Under the pieces are notes generated by a model. It did no database searches. It saw only the letters and a list, made by a program, of their open reading frames with translations, and had not been told where the DNA came from. A program made the position numbers and the translations under genes. From Treponema primitia ZAS-2 (GTDB lineage: Bacteria > Spirochaetota > Spirochaetia > Treponematales > Breznakiellaceae): a stretch of DNA of 64,000 nt. The stretch covers positions 3,348,001 through 3,412,000 of the forward strand of contig NC_015578.1 in the NCBI RefSeq assembly GCF_000214375.1, written 5' to 3'. Positions 54,091 through 64,000 of this stretch are shown piece after piece (position 1 is the stretch's first letter; every line of letters starts with the position of its first letter).

Positions 54091-57000
54091 CTAAAAGTTC
54101 GACCCACTTTTGGTTATCAGTTCCTCATCACGTTCCGTGAGGGGGATCTGTTTTCCCTTGGCGTCGTAGATGGTCATGTCCAGGGCAAGGCCCCGCAGTT
54201 CCTGTACCAGTACGTTGAAGGATTCGGGGATACCCGCCGTGGTGGAAGGTTCGCCCTTTACAATGGCTTCGTAAATCTTGGAGCGGCCCGTCATATCGTC
54301 GGACTTGATGGTCAACAGTTCCTGCAAGGTATTGGCCGCGCCGTAGGCTTCCAGGGCCCAGACTTCCATTTCTCCCAGACGCTGGCCGCCGAACTGGGCC
54401 TTGCCGCCCAGGGGCTGCTGGGTAACCAGTGAGTAGGGGCCCGTGGAACGGGCGTGCATCTTGTCATCCACCAGGTGATGGAGTTTGAGGAAGTAGATTA
54501 TCCCGCAGAAAATCTGATTTACAAAGGCTTCCCCGGTGCGGCCGTCACGGAGTACGGTCTTGGAAGAAACCGGGAGCCCCGCTTCCTTGAGCTTATCTTC
54601 GATCTGCTCAGTGGAGGGGGACTGAAATACCGGTGCTGAATACCACTCGTTCAGGGTGGATCCCGCCCAGCCCAGTTCGGTTTCCAAAAGCTGGCCTATG
54701 TTCATACGGGACGGTACACCCAGGGGGGTCAGGCACAGGTCCAAAGGAGTGCCGTCTTCCATGTAGGGCATATCTTCTTCGGGCAATATCCGGGCCACAA
54801 CGCCCTTGTTGCCGTGGCGGCTTGCCATCTTGTCACCTTCACGGAGTTTCCGCTTGGTGGCGATGAGGGCTTTGACTACTTCGTCCACACCGGGGTTAAG
54901 GTCGTCCCCTTCGGAACGTTTCAGCCGCTGTATGTCGATGATAGTTCCCTCAATACCGTGGGGCACCCGAAGGCTTGAATCCCGCACTTCCTTGGCCTTT
55001 TCGCCGAATATCGAATTGAGGAGCTTGAATTCCGGGGTGGTCTCGGTTTCGCTTTTGGGGGTTACCTTTCCTACCAGGATATCCCCGGATCTGACCTTGG
55101 CGCCCACCCGGATAATGCCTTCCGCATCCAGGTTGTCCAGGCTCTTTTCCGAGGTGTTAGGGATGTCCCGGGTGATCTTCTCAGGCCCCAGCTTGGTCTC
55201 CCGAACCTCGGTGATAAATTCCTTGATATGGATGGAAGTAAACATATCGTCCTTCACCACCCGCTGGGAGATGAGGATCGAGTCTTCGTAATTGTACCCG
55301 TTCCAGGGCATGAAACCCACCAGGATGTTCCGGCCCAGGGCCAATTCCCCAAAACGGGTAGCGGGACCGTCGGCAATGACTTGGCCTGCCACAATTTTCT
55401 CCCCCAGTTTTACTACCGGCCGCTGGTTGTAGCAGGTATCCTGGTTGGTCCGCTGGTACTTCACCAGCCGGTATTCATCCAGACCATCTGCATTGGTTTC
55501 AGGAATTTTGGGGGCATTTTTCCCGGATTCATCGGGTTTAATGATAATTTCATGGGAGGTGACCCGCACCACGGTCCCGTTCCGCCGGGCCTTGGCCAGG
55601 ACACCGGAATCGTAGGCGCACTTCCCTTCCATGCCCGTGCCCACCCGGGGTGCCTCGGGGAACACCAGGGGCACTGCCTGACGCTGCATGTTGGAACCCA
55701 TCAGGGCCCGGTTGGCGTCGTCATGTTCCAGGAAGGGGATCAGGGATGCTGAAACCGAGATGATCTGTTTGGGGGACACGTCCATGTACTGGATTTCTGC
55801 GGGTCCCCTGGTGGTATAGTCCCCCTGGCGACGGCAGGAAATCTGTTCGTCCGCAAAAGAACCGTTATTGTTCAGTTTTGCTGAGGCCTGGGCTATGTAG
55901 TACCGGTCCTCATCCATGGCGGACAGGTACTCAATATCCCTGGTGGCAACCCCGTCAGCTACCTTGCGGTAGGGGGTTTCCAGGAAGCCGTATTCGTTCA
56001 CCCGGGTATAGTTCGCCAGGGACACGATGAGGCCGATATTCGGCCCTTCCGGGGTTTCAATGGGGCACATGCGGCCGTAGTGGGTATAGTGAACATCCCG
56101 GACCTCAAAGCCTGCCCGGTCACGGGAAAGCCCCCCGGGGCCCAGGGCATTGAGCCTCCGCTTATGGGTCAGCTCTGCCAGGGGGTTAACCTGGTCCATG
56201 AACTGGGAGAGCTGGCTGGAGCCGTAGAATTCTTTTATGGCAGCCACCACAGGCTTGATGGAAATCAGGTCCTGGGGCTTGATGGTGTCCGTTTCTTTCA
56301 GGCTCATCCGCTCCTTGGCAATCCGTTCCATGCGGCTGAAGGCGGTCTTCATGGCATTGGCCATAAGCTCCCCAACCGAGCGCACCCGGCGGTTACCCAG
56401 GTGGTCGATATCGTCAAAACTTTCGTCCCCCACATATACCTTGATGAGAAACTTCATGGTCTCAATGATGTCCCGCTTGGTAAGGGTAAAATCTTCCAGG
56501 GGTGGCCGGATATCAAATTTCTTGTTGAGCTTATACCGCCCCACCTTTCCTAAATCGTACCGGCGGGAGGTAAAGAACATCCCTAAGAGGTCCTTCTCCG
56601 CCTGTTCCACGGTGATGGATTCTCCGGGCATGAGCACCTGATAAACCGACGAAAGGGCGTCTTCTCTGGCAAGTTCATCCCGGGTAGGATCTTCTTTGAC
56701 AATTTTGATCTCTTCCCGTTCAAAACAGTTAATCAGCATTGGTGAATTGAGAGACCCTTCGGCCTCAAAATTAATAACCTCCACAGAAGTAACCCCGCTG
56801 CTCAGGAATTCATCAATATTGTGGGGGTGTAGTTTTTCTCCCGCACGGTAGAGTTTCTTTCGTTCTTCACCTTCGGCGCCGTCAATCCACACATTTGCTG
56901 CGAGGATCTTTCCGGAGAACAGTTCCCTGGTTTCCCGGTCATCCTTCACTTCCAGAGTTTCTGTTTTATAGAAGGCGGCGATGATTTCTTCCCGGCTTTC

Positions 57001-57624
57001 ATAGCCCAGGGCCCGGAGAAAAATAGTGCCCAGGATACGTTTCTTCCGGTCGATCTTTGCGTAGATTAGCTCCCGCTTCTGGTCAATCTCAAATTCCAGC
57101 CAGGAACCCCGGTAGGGGATGATCCGGGAAGAGTAGATACCCTTCTCATGGCTGAAGATAACCCCGGGAGAACGGTGTATCTGGGAAACCACTACCCGTT
57201 CCGCTCCGTTTATGATAAAGGTGCCCCGCTCGCTCATGATCGGGATATCACCCATGTAAATGTCCTTCTGACGGATTTCACCGGTTTGCTGGAAGATCAG
57301 GTTGATCCGCGCCTTAAGGGGTACCGCATAGGTCAGGCCCTTCTGTTTGCAATCCTGTTCAGAAAATTTTATATTGTCCTCATCAAGAGTGTAGTATTCG
57401 TATTCCAAGGTCATATCACCGTTGGGACTCTCAATGGGGAAGGTTGCTCTGAATACCTCTTCCAAGCCCTGCTGTTCCGGGGCTTCTTTATTACGCAGCC
57501 GTTCCCGCTGAAGAAACCGTTCGTAGGAATGGAGCTGGATGTCAATGAGATCCGGAAGATCCATCACGTCCTGGATATCCTTTCCGATGTATGTTCGTTT
57601 TGTAATTGCTTTTCCTTTTACCAT
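54091..57624 (-). CDS. rpoB: RNA polymerase beta subunit
   Basis: This 1177-residue subunit has the rifampicin region ([65 protein letters not shown] split over about 490-560), [11 protein letters not shown], the [13 protein letters not shown] active-site segment and the C-terminal [12 protein letters not shown]. The rifampicin cluster reads SQ at QLSQFMDQ and [10 protein letters not shown], i.e. N where E. coli has S531-adjacent context; resistance cannot be stated from this alone. About 140 bases separate it from rplL, with small hairpins. Confidence 0.97.
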   Translation of the reverse strand: MVKGKAITKRTYIGKDIQDVMDLPDLIDIQLHSYERFLQRERLRNKEAPEQQGLEEVFRATFPIESPNGDMTLEYEYYTLDEDNIKFSEQDCKQKGLTYAVPLKARINLIFQQTGEIRQKDIYMGDIPIMSERGTFIINGAERVVVSQIHRSPGVIFSHEKGIYSSRIIPYRGSWLEFEIDQKRELIYAKIDRKKRILGTIFLRALGYESREEIIAAFYKTETLEVKDDRETRELFSGKILAANVWIDGAEGEERKKLYRAGEKLHPHNIDEFLSSGVTSVEVINFEAEGSLNSPMLINCFEREEIKIVKEDPTRDELAREDALSSVYQVLMPGESITVEQAEKDLLGMFFTSRRYDLGKVGRYKLNKKFDIRPPLEDFTLTKRDIIETMKFLIKVYVGDESFDDIDHLGNRRVRSVGELMANAMKTAFSRMERIAKERMSLKETDTIKPQDLISIKPVVAAIKEFYGSSQLSQFMDQVNPLAELTHKRRLNALGPGGLSRDRAGFEVRDVHYTHYGRMCPIETPEGPNIGLIVSLANYTRVNEYGFLETPYRKVADGVATRDIEYLSAMDEDRYYIAQASAKLNNNGSFADEQISCRRQGDYTTRGPAEIQYMDVSPKQIISVSASLIPFLEHDDANRALMGSNMQRQAVPLVFPEAPRVGTGMEGKCAYDSGVLAKARRNGTVVRVTSHEIIIKPDESGKNAPKIPETNADGLDEYRLVKYQRTNQDTCYNQRPVVKLGEKIVAGQVIADGPATRFGELALGRNILVGFMPWNGYNYEDSILISQRVVKDDMFTSIHIKEFITEVRETKLGPEKITRDIPNTSEKSLDNLDAEGIIRVGAKVRSGDILVGKVTPKSETETTPEFKLLNSIFGEKAKEVRDSSLRVPHGIEGTIIDIQRLKRSEGDDLNPGVDEVVKALIATKRKLREGDKMASRHGNKGVVARILPEEDMPYMEDGTPLDLCLTPLGVPSRMNIGQLLETELGWAGSTLNEWYSAPVFQSPSTEQIEDKLKEAGLPVSSKTVLRDGRTGEAFVNQIFCGIIYFLKLHHLVDDKMHARSTGPYSLVTQQPLGGKAQFGGQRLGEMEVWALEAYGAANTLQELLTIKSDDMTGRSKIYEAIVKGEPSTTAGIPESFNVLVQELRGLALDMTIYDAKGKQIPLTERDEELITKSGSNF

Positions 57625-57764
57625 GTCTTTACCCCCTGCTCCTAAAACAGAACAAGGCCCCGGTCAGAGACCGGAAGCCTCGGGCTGTCAGGGAAGCGGC
57701 CTCAAAAGAACCGCCTCCCAAACAATCCCTTGTTTGAGAAAAAAATGTTAGTTCACCAAATCTC

Positions 57765-58151
57765 TTACTGAATTTCAACCGTACCGCCGGCGGCAGTGAC
57801 CTGTTCCTTAATCTTTGCAGCCTCATCCTTGGAAACATTTTCCTTAAGAGGCTTGGGAGCGCCCTCAACGAGGTCTTTCGCTTCCTTGAGACCAAGACCG
57901 GTAACAGCCCGGACCTCTTTGATGACCGCAATTTTCTTGGTGTCATCATAGGCCTTGAGAATAACATTGAATTCCGTCTTCTCCTCAACTGCTTCAGCAG
58001 CTGCAGGAGCGGCGCCTGCTGCGGCAATAGCCACAGGAGCCGCGGCGGAAACGCCGAATTTTTCTTCCATGGCTTTAACCAGTTCGGAAACCTCCAGAAC
58101 GGTCATGGACGAAATCGCTTCAAGAATCTGATCTGTAGTAAGGGCTGCCAT
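57765..58151 (-). CDS. rplL: Ribosomal protein L7/L12
   Basis: This 128-residue stalk protein has the N-terminal dimerisation part, an Ala-rich hinge and the conserved C-terminal domain ([33 protein letters not shown]). It binds elongation factors to the ribosome. It follows rplJ by a 144-base gap. GGAGAAGA lies before the ATG. Confidence 0.98.
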   Translation of the reverse strand: MAALTTDQILEAISSMTVLEVSELVKAMEEKFGVSAAAPVAIAAAGAAPAAAEAVEEKTEFNVILKAYDDTKKIAVIKEVRAVTGLGLKEAKDLVEGAPKPLKENVSKDEAAKIKEQVTAAGGTVEIQ

Positions 58152-58295
58152 ATTATCTTCTCCTAAATTACTATAACTATGTATTCCATACAGAACACAT
58201 TCCGGAATTACATCCGGTTTAAAAACCCGACAGGAACGGCAGCTTGGGACTTTTCAAATCCCCCCGAAGCCTGACGGTATTAATACAAACGTTTC

Positions 58296-58847
58296 TTAAG
58301 CCGCTCCGCTCTCGGCTTTCTTGTCCCCCACTGCCTTAATGGTCCGTACCAGTCTGGCGTTGACATCGTTCAGGGCGGCAGCAAGATTCCGGGCAGGGCC
58401 GTTCATCACCGACATGAGCATGGAAATGAGCTCCAGCTTGCCGGGCAGTTTGGAGAACGCCTCTACCTGCTTGGCATCATACACCGAGGCGCCCACCAGG
58501 CCGCCCTTGACGTTCAGCGCCGGGGCGTCTTTGACAAAATCTATGAGTATCTTGGCGACCTCATTGGCATCCTTGGGGGCGATAGCCACCGCAGTAGGGC
58601 CGGTCAGGTAAGCCGACACTTCTCCGGGCGCGGAAAGCTGTTCAAAGGCGATCCGGGCAAAGTTGTTTTTGACAACTTTGTATTTAGCGTCCTTGGCGCG
58701 AAGCAGTTTCCGCAGATTCGTTATCTGTTCCACCGTTAGTCCCCGGTAATCGGTAAAGATAAAATCCGGGGCTGCGGAAAAATCTTCTTTTAACTCCGCA
58801 ATAGCCGTAGTTTTAGCATCCTGTATCTTTTTTGCAACAATTGCCAT
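58296..58847 (-). CDS. rplJ: Ribosomal protein L10
   Basis: This 183-residue protein anchors L7/L12 to 23S rRNA; motifs DYRGLTVEQITNLRKLLR, YKVVKNNFARIA and GPTAVAIAPKD are typical. AAGGAG before ATG 58847. L10 usually represses its own mRNA through the leader, here the 76-base gap after rplA. Confidence 0.97.
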   Translation of the reverse strand: MAIVAKKIQDAKTTAIAELKEDFSAAPDFIFTDYRGLTVEQITNLRKLLRAKDAKYKVVKNNFARIAFEQLSAPGEVSAYLTGPTAVAIAPKDANEVAKILIDFVKDAPALNVKGGLVGASVYDAKQVEAFSKLPGKLELISMLMSVMNGPARNLAAALNDVNARLVRTIKAVGDKKAESGAA

Positions 58848-58923
58848 CTATATTCTCCTTCTGAATGTTTGCTGCAACCGTTAGTTGCCCTGCAAACTTC
58901 TTAAATAAAAAAACGAAGTTTTT

Positions 58924-59604
58924 TTATTCCCCGTCTTTTATGGCGACCCATACACCGGGACCCATGGTGGAAGACACCGATACGGTTTCGACAAACTCAC
59001 CTTTGGCATCCGCCGGGCGTTTCCGCTTGATCTCGGCGACCACCACCTGGATGTTTTCAGTAAGTTTTTCGCTGTCCATAGAAACTTTACCAATCGCCAA
59101 GTGCACTACCCCGGTCTTGTCGGCCCGGAATTCCACCCGGCCTTTCTTAAGCTCCGACAGGGCGCTTTTCAGGTCAAAGGTAACGGTCCCGGTCTTGGGA
59201 TTGGGCATCAGGCCCCGACGGCCCAGAACCATACCGAGCTTACCAACGTCCTTCATCATATCCGGGGTGGCCACCGCCACATCAAAGTCCAACCAGCCGC
59301 CTTTGATCTTCTCGATCAAATCCTCGGCACCCACAAAAGTTGCCCCGGCTTCCTGGGCTTCCTTTTCCTTTTCCGCCTTGCAGAACACCAAGACCCGTTT
59401 TTCACCCCGGAATTGGTGGGGAAGTACCACCGTATCCCGGACAGACTGGCTCTTTTTCAAGGCGACCTTAATAGAAAGGTCCACGGTCTCGTCAAATTTG
59501 GCAGTTGCCAGGGATTTCACCTTGTCTACCGCCTCTTTCAGTTCGAAAACCGCAGTGGGATCGTACTTTTTAACGCTTTCGCGGTATTTTTTGCCGTGTT
59601 TCAT
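58924..59604 (-). CDS. rplA: Ribosomal protein L1
   Basis: This 226-residue protein has MKHGKKYRE at the start and the L1 signature ([30 protein letters not shown] over about 128-157). It binds the L1 stalk of 23S rRNA and often autoregulates. It overlaps rplK by ATGA. Confidence 0.98.
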   Translation of the reverse strand: MKHGKKYRESVKKYDPTAVFELKEAVDKVKSLATAKFDETVDLSIKVALKKSQSVRDTVVLPHQFRGEKRVLVFCKAEKEKEAQEAGATFVGAEDLIEKIKGGWLDFDVAVATPDMMKDVGKLGMVLGRRGLMPNPKTGTVTFDLKSALSELKKGRVEFRADKTGVVHLAIGKVSMDSEKLTENIQVVVAEIKRKRPADAKGEFVETVSVSSTMGPGVWVAIKDGE

Positions 59605-60032
59605 TGCTCCACCTCGACACCCATGGACCGGGCAGTCCCGGCGATAATCCGCATGGCGGCATTAACATCGTTGGCCGACAGATCCGGCATCTTCAGTTTG
59701 GCGATTTCCTCGCACTTTGCCTTGGGCAGCTTCCCGACCTTGGTCTTATGGGATTCTGCGGAGCCCTTTTCCAGGCCAATGGCCTTTTTGATCAAAACCG
59801 CCGCAGGGGGGGTCTTGAGAATGAAGGTGAAGGTCTTATCCGCATATACGGTGATGACCACCGGGATGATAAGCCCCGGCTCCATGGTTTTCGTCCGGTC
59901 ATTGAACTGCTGGACGAACTGAGGTGCGCTGACCCCGTGGGGTCCCAAAGCCGGTCCCACAGGCGGGGCTGGTGTAGCCTTTCCCGCCGGGCACTGCAAC
60001 TTGACTAGAGCGGCAATCTTTTTCTTTGCCAT
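59601..60032 (-). CDS. rplK: Ribosomal protein L11
   Basis: This 143-residue protein has [24 protein letters not shown] and the signature [23 protein letters not shown], ending [15 protein letters not shown]. It forms the GTPase-associated centre and is the target region of thiostrepton. It follows nusG after about 80 bases. Confidence 0.98.
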   Translation of the reverse strand: MAKKKIAALVKLQCPAGKATPAPPVGPALGPHGVSAPQFVQQFNDRTKTMEPGLIIPVVITVYADKTFTFILKTPPAAVLIKKAIGLEKGSAESHKTKVGKLPKAKCEEIAKLKMPDLSANDVNAAMRIIAGTARSMGVEVEQ

Positions 60033-60114
60033 GCATTACTCCTTTGTGGTCTACCCGGAGATGCCTCCCCGGGATAACGGATTTCAAACCGCAGTTTGAA
60101 ACTCCTCCCACTGC

Positions 60115-60672
60115 CTATACTTTCTCCACCTGGAGGAGATCAACTTCCACCGGTGTGTTACGGCCGAAAATTCCGACCATAACCTTGAGTTTGTTCTTTT
60201 CCTGATTCACTTCTTCGATGGTCCCTGTGAAAGACTCAAAGGGGCCGTCGATAATCTTAACCTGTTCACCAGTCGCAAAGGACTGCCGGGCCCGGGCAGG
60301 GCGCTCGCCCTTAATCTCCCCGGATTTCTGGAGTATCCCCCGGGCCTCATCCCCGGTCAAAGGCTGGGGCCTCTTATCCGCCGGGGTCCCCACAAAGCCC
60401 GTAACCCCCTGGATCTTCTTGATTTTCGAGCAAGAAGTCTTCCAGTCCAGTTCAGGAAGGTCCATTTCCACCAGGATATACCCAGGCAGAAATTTCCGGG
60501 TCATGGTTCGCTTCTTCCCTTCTTTAACTTCCACTACCTCTTCGGAGGGTACCTTTATATCCCGAACTATTTCCTTATCCAAGTCCCCGGAGGCCGTCAT
60601 CATGCGGATAGTTTTCTCTATTTTATTCTCATATCCGGAATAAGTATGAAGCACGTACCAACCAGTCGCCAT
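60115..60672 (-). CDS. nusG: Transcription factor NusG
   Basis: This 185-residue protein has the NGN domain start ATGWYVLHTYSGYENK, the FLPGYILVEMDL beta segment, and a C-terminal KOW domain (GEQVKIIDGPFESFTGTIEEVNQEKNKLKVMV). ATG 60672 is chosen; the frame open to 60717 runs into secE. It increases processivity and links RNA polymerase to Rho or ribosomes. Confidence 0.97.
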   Translation of the reverse strand: MATGWYVLHTYSGYENKIEKTIRMMTASGDLDKEIVRDIKVPSEEVVEVKEGKKRTMTRKFLPGYILVEMDLPELDWKTSCSKIKKIQGVTGFVGTPADKRPQPLTGDEARGILQKSGEIKGERPARARQSFATGEQVKIIDGPFESFTGTIEEVNQEKNKLKVMVGIFGRNTPVEVDLLQVEKV

Positions 60673-60697
60673 ATTGTACCTTTTTTTGTCCTTTTTG

Positions 60698-60877
60698 TTA
60701 AAATACTGCCTGTACACCCAGGAGCAAAAGTACGTCCACCAATCCCAATACGGCGGCGAATATTATAGTAGAAACAATAACCACCTTAACGGAGCCGATA
60801 ACATCTTCCCGGCTCGGCCAAACGACCTTGCGAAGCTCCGCGTATGATTCTTTTACAAATTGAACTACCTTGCCCAT
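60698..60877 (-). CDS. secE: Preprotein translocase subunit SecE
   Basis: This 59-residue, single-helix membrane protein has the conserved amphipathic part VQFVKESYAELRKVVWPSRED followed by the helix VIVSTIIFAAVLGLVDVLLLLG. It clamps SecY in the translocon. ATG 60877 to TAA 60698, directly before nusG, the usual position. AGAAATAA before the start is a weak ribosome site. Confidence 0.95.
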   Translation of the reverse strand: MGKVVQFVKESYAELRKVVWPSREDVIGSVKVVIVSTIIFAAVLGLVDVLLLLGVQAVF

Positions 60878-60924
60878 GTTATTTCTCCAAATTTAAATCT
60901 CAGTCAGCGGGACAGACTCTTTAT

Positions 60925-61079
60925 TCCAGGCGCAGTAGGCTTCCCTTCCGGCCTTCAACGTCCTGTTTCAGGCCTCCAGGCCGGGGCCTGCCCCTGACGG
61001 GCGCATCCATGCGCCCTTTTCCTCCCCTCTGGTCGGCGGGGCAAGCCCTTCGAAGCCTACTGCACCTTCCATTTCACTC

Positions 61080-61096
<17 letters not shown>
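60925..61096. repeat. Partial copies of the tRNA-Trp 3' end (direct and inverted)
   Basis: The 19-base string at 61078-61096, covering the 3' end of the tRNA-Trp gene, is repeated exactly and in the same direction at 60925-60943. A 15-base inverted copy lies at 61049-61063. Between them is GC-rich DNA including a perfect hairpin GGGCGCAT-CC-ATGCGCCC followed by TTTT. This looks like an attachment-site duplication or a tRNA-derived repeat. Confidence 0.8.
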
Positions 61097-61152
<56 letters not shown>

Positions 61153-61159
61153 CTGAAAA

Positions 61160-61333
61160 CTACTTAACCTTTGTTTCCTTATGCAGGGTATGCTTCCGGT
61201 CAAAGGGGCAATACTTATTGAATTCCAGCTTTTCCTGGGTATTCCGCCGGTTTTTCGTGGTCGTATAGTTCTTCCGTTTGCATTCGGTACATTGCAGGGC
61301 GATAAGCTCTACCGCCGTCTTCTTACTTGCCAT
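61160..61333 (-). CDS. rpmG: Ribosomal protein L33
   Basis: This 57-residue protein has [41 protein letters not shown], split here as a Cys-containing L33 with CxxC at 15-18. ATG 61333 follows GGAGGAAG. It sits between tRNA-Thr and tRNA-Trp in the operon. Confidence 0.96.
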   Translation of the reverse strand: MASKKTAVELIALQCTECKRKNYTTTKNRRNTQEKLEFNKYCPFDRKHTLHKETKVK

Positions 61334-61353
61334 CTCTTCCTCCTACCACTCCG

Positions 61354-61426
61354 AGCCCTCGAACAGAATCGAACTGTTGACCTTATCCTTACCATGGATA
61401 TGCTCTGCCAACTGAGCTACAAGGGC
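61354..61426 (-). tRNA. tRNA-Thr (anticodon GGT)
   Basis: 73 bases: acceptor GCCCTTG with CGAGGGC, D-arm AGCTCAGTTGGCAGAGC, anticodon stem TATCC/GGATA with loop ATGGTAA, T-loop TTCGATT, discriminator T. First gene of the rpmG-secE-nusG-rpl-rpoBC transcription unit. Confidence 0.95.
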
Positions 61427-61454
61427 AAATCATCACAATTTGACACGTTCTGAG

Positions 61455-61483
61455 AAGATATCAGGATCATAAACTTGTGTCAA
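61455..61483 (-). promoter_or_regulatory. Promoter P1 of the tRNA/ribosomal/rpoBC operon
   Basis: Minus strand: TTGACA (61483-61478), 17-base spacer, TATCTT (61460-61455), 29 bases before tRNA-Thr. Confidence 0.7.
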
Positions 61484-61508
61484 TAGAGTGTTGTCACAAA
61501 GCTGTCAA
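61480..61508 (-). promoter_or_regulatory. Promoter P2 of the same operon
   Basis: Minus strand: TTGACA (61508-61503), 17-base spacer, TATTGA (61485-61480). Its -10 overlaps the -35 of P1. Confidence 0.5.
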
Positions 61509-61614
61509 CAACGCCTTTTTTGAGTAAACCGGGTTTAGCCCGGCCCTTGATATAAATTCGTCCTTCACCATAGTATATTATAAGTAAGAAAAAAGAAAGA
61601 GCCCAGGAGGAGCC

Positions 61615-62319
61615 ATGTCTATTCATATTGCAGCCAAGCCCGGGGAGATTGCGGAGGCGATTTTACTGCCCGGTGACCCTTTGCGGGCCAAATTTATCGC
61701 GGAAACCTTCCTGGAAAACCCGGTTCAGTACACTGGGGTGCGCAACATCCTGGGCTTTACCGGGACCTACAAGGGCAAGCGGGTGTCTGTCCAGGGCACA
61801 GGCATGGGTATTCCGTCTATTTCTATATATGTAAACGAATTATTTCGGGATTACAATGTGCGCCGGGCAATCCGGGTCGGCACTGCGGGGGCCATACGGC
61901 CTGAGGTAAAGCTCCGGGACCTGGTGATTGCCATGTCCGCGTCCACCGACTCAGGGGCAAATAGCATCCGCTTTGAGGGTAGAAACTACGCCCCCACCGC
62001 CAGTTTCAGCCTCCTCAAGGCGGCCTACGATTCGGCGCTTTCCAAGGGCTGGCAGCCAAAGGTGGGGTCCATTGTTTCGTCGGATATGTTTTACACCGAA
62101 GACCCCGAGGACTGGAAGATCTGGGCAAAATTCGGGGTCCTGGCGGTAGAAATGGAAGCCGCGGAACTCTACACCCTGGCGGCCAAATACGACCGGGAAG
62201 CCCTGGCCCTGGTAACCATCTCGGACAGCCTGGTAACCCATGAGGCAACCACTGCGGAAGAGCGGCAGACCACCTTTACCCGGATGATGGAAGTAGCGCT
62301 GGAGACGGCGATTTCCTGA
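61615..62319 (+). CDS. deoD: Purine nucleoside phosphorylase, DeoD type
   Basis: This 234-residue enzyme splits purine (deoxy)nucleosides with phosphate. Motifs: [41 protein letters not shown], the nucleoside-binding [16 protein letters not shown] and [11 protein letters not shown] with the catalytic Asp. AGGAGG before ATG 61615. Single gene; TATATT-rich DNA upstream likely holds its promoter. Confidence 0.96.
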   Translation: MSIHIAAKPGEIAEAILLPGDPLRAKFIAETFLENPVQYTGVRNILGFTGTYKGKRVSVQGTGMGIPSISIYVNELFRDYNVRRAIRVGTAGAIRPEVKLRDLVIAMSASTDSGANSIRFEGRNYAPTASFSLLKAAYDSALSKGWQPKVGSIVSSDMFYTEDPEDWKIWAKFGVLAVEMEAAELYTLAAKYDREALALVTISDSLVTHEATTAEERQTTFTRMMEVALETAIS

Positions 62320-62366
62320 GCGAAGCCCGCAAGTGGGTTCTTCGTGGTTAAATTTGGCCCCCCGGT

Positions 62367-64000
62367 TCAGCCAAGCCGCTGGGACAGTACCTTCATGACT
62401 TCGTTAATATCTATAGGTTTAGCCAGGTGGCCGTTCATACCCGAGGCCAGGGCGCGGTCAATATCTTCCCGGTAGGCATTGGCGGTCATGGCGATAATGG
62501 GCACGGTTTTTGCGTCATCCCGGTCCAGGGCGCGGATTTGGCGGGCGGCTTCGTGGCCGTCCATGTTCGGCATCTGTACATCCATGAAAATCAGGTCGTA
62601 ATAAGCCGCCGGGGAGGCGGCAAAAGCCTTTACCGCTTTGGCACCGTCTTCAGCCTCATCAATTTTCAGCTGGGTATCCGCAAGCAGTTCCTGAATGATC
62701 ATCCGGTTAATTTCAATGTCCTCGGCTAAAAGAATCCGCTTCCCGGAGAAAACCTTTACCCCCGTATCTTTCGGTAACAGCTCTTCCCGGGGCATTTCGG
62801 TGATGGCCATGTCCAGGGTAAACGAAAAGGCAGATCCCTGGTCGGGAACGCTTTCTACCGTAATAAGGCCCCCCATTTGCTTTACCAGGTTCTGGCTGAT
62901 CGCAAGCCCCAGGCCTGTGCCGCCGAAACGTACCGAGATGGAGCTGTCCGCCTGCTCAAAGGCGGTGAATAAATTTTTCATCTGATCCGGCGTCATCCCG
63001 ATCCCTGAATCGGATACCTGGAAAAAAAGCTGTATCCGTTTTTCGTCCCGTTCCACAGCCTGGGCCTTGAAGACGATGGTCCCCTGGTTGGGGGTAAATT
63101 TGACCGCATTCCCCAGGAGGTTTATCAGGATCTGCTTGAGCCTGAGTTTATCCCCCATTACACAAATATCCGTAATGCCCGTAAATTCGTTACCAAAATT
63201 TATTTCCTTCTCCTGGCAGCGCAGGACAATTATCTTGGCCACCTCTTCCATGGCCTGGTTCAGCGCAAAGGGATCGTGGACAATTTCAAATTTGCCGCTT
63301 TCAATCTTTGACATATCCAGCACATCGTTCAGAATGCCCAGCAGGTGATCCGAAGCGGCGGCAATCTCAAAGAGGGAATGATCCTTTTTGCCGATCTCCT
63401 GAGCCCGCCGGGCAATCTCGGTCATCCCGATGATGGCATTCAGGGGGGTACGGATCTCATGGCTCATCCGGGACAGAAATTCCCCCTTGGCCCGGGACGC
63501 CACCTGGGCGGCCTGGGTCTGGACCTCCAGTTCCCCGGTACGTTCCCGCAGTTCATGGGTGCGCTGCTCCACGGTGCGCTCCAACTCGGCGGCCATCTGC
63601 CTGTTGCGCAGCAGTAACACTGTGAGCAGGGCCAATACTACCGCCAGCAGACCCAGGGAGCCGATAAGGTAGGGTTTCTGCGCCCGGGCCATGGCGCCGC
63701 TATAATCAAAGACCCGGCGGGTCCAGTCATCCACCACCCGCCCGGTATTAATCAAACTCTGGGCCTTGCTTATAATGGAGCAGAGCAGCGTTTCTTCCGG
63801 GCCAAAGCCAAAGTACGCCTCGTAGGGCCGATGCAGCACTAAATTTGCCTTATACCCCGTACGTTCCAAATAATTAGTAATATTAAGCAGCAAATTCCGG
63901 GTAGCCATCAGGAGTTCGATATCCCCTTTGGCCAATGCGTTAATTGCAGTCTCCCGATCCGGGTACTCCACAGTATTAGTATGGTGGGGGAAAAACTCCC
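62367..64000 (-). CDS. Hybrid sensor histidine kinase, N-terminus beyond the window
   Basis: The frame is open to the right edge. The visible part begins within a periplasmic binding-protein-like sensor domain ([25 protein letters not shown]), then a membrane helix ([22 protein letters not shown]), a coiled coil, the HisKA box [16 protein letters not shown], HATPase boxes ([28 protein letters not shown]) and a receiver domain with [14 protein letters not shown]. An SBP_bac_3-type sensor suggests detection of amino acids or similar ligands. Same kinase-receiver design as the gene at 9.9-12.1 kb, again without Hpt. Confidence 0.92.
   Translation of the reverse strand, partial: EFFPHHTNTVEYPDRETAINALAKGDIELLMATRNLLLNITNYLERTGYKANLVLHRPYEAYFGFGPEETLLCSIISKAQSLINTGRVVDDWTRRVFDYSGAMARAQKPYLIGSLGLLAVVLALLTVLLLRNRQMAAELERTVEQRTHELRERTGELEVQTQAAQVASRAKGEFLSRMSHEIRTPLNAIIGMTEIARRAQEIGKKDHSLFEIAAASDHLLGILNDVLDMSKIESGKFEIVHDPFALNQAMEEVAKIIVLRCQEKEINFGNEFTGITDICVMGDKLRLKQILINLLGNAVKFTPNQGTIVFKAQAVERDEKRIQLFFQVSDSGIGMTPDQMKNLFTAFEQADSSISVRFGGTGLGLAISQNLVKQMGGLITVESVPDQGSAFSFTLDMAITEMPREELLPKDTGVKVFSGKRILLAEDIEINRMIIQELLADTQLKIDEAEDGAKAVKAFAASPAAYYDLIFMDVQMPNMDGHEAARQIRALDRDDAKTVPIIAMTANAYREDIDRALASGMNGHLAKPIDINEVMKVLSQRLG

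Overview
This window looks like chromosomal DNA of a spirochaete close to the gut treponemes (the Treponema primitia or T. azotonutricium type). This rests on three inferences from sequence. The transcription and ribosomal cluster runs tRNA-Thr, rpmG, tRNA-Trp, secE, nusG, rplK, rplA, rplJ, rplL, rpoB, rpoC, an order known from treponemes. Secreted proteins carry treponeme-like leaders, including BspA-type leucine-rich repeats. Unlike T. pallidum, the organism makes branched-chain and aromatic amino acids. No species-level identification can be made without a search.

Layout. 1-5.5 kb: end of leuB, ilvD, ilvB and an ApbE-type flavin transferase lipoprotein. 5.5-8 kb (minus): NusG-II domain protein, a fused Gx/EcfT-like membrane protein and an amidohydrolase, all overlapping. 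8.2-12.1 kb: cstA with a hybrid histidine kinase. 12.1-17.7 kb (minus): an XRE regulator, a DAHP synthase/prephenate dehydratase fusion and a polar amino acid ABC transporter. 17.7-19.7 kb: small ORFs, a run of 19 C and a leucine-rich repeat lipoprotein. 19.8-26.9 kb (minus): a PD-(D/E)XK protein, a PtsN-like EIIA, a pRiA4b ORF-3 protein, a molybdopterin oxidoreductase fused to its own TorD-like chaperone and a DapF-like racemase. 27-29.2 kb: a second amino acid ABC transporter.

29.3-41.2 kb is an accessory island. Most of it is visibly richer in A+T than its surroundings, although the WYL and exonuclease genes are not. It holds a damaged MntA/HepT module, a PIN toxin, a type IIG restriction-modification enzyme coupled to a DUF4238 protein, a WYL regulator coupled to a DEDDh exonuclease that appears to start at ATT, an XRE regulator, a tandem zinc-module protein overlapping a PD-(D/E)XK nuclease, and a convergent operon of an unknown 234-residue protein, a MoxR-type AAA+ ATPase and a VWA protein. 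Four transcription units in 34.4-41.2 kb share a 19-bp control motif (RGC-N5-WTGACAGAYCA). This suggests that the nuclease pair and the MoxR/VWA operon belong to one coordinately controlled, possibly defensive, system. It is the strongest candidate here for something undescribed.

41.4-49.6 kb is a peptide-use locus: a Dpp-type transporter split over two divergent operons, pyroglutamyl peptidase, an aspartate dehydrogenase-like enzyme and an Xaa-Pro peptidase. 49.7-61.5 kb is the rpoBC/ribosomal operon, read leftward from tandem promoters near 61.5 kb. The window closes with deoD and a second hybrid histidine kinase cut by the right edge.
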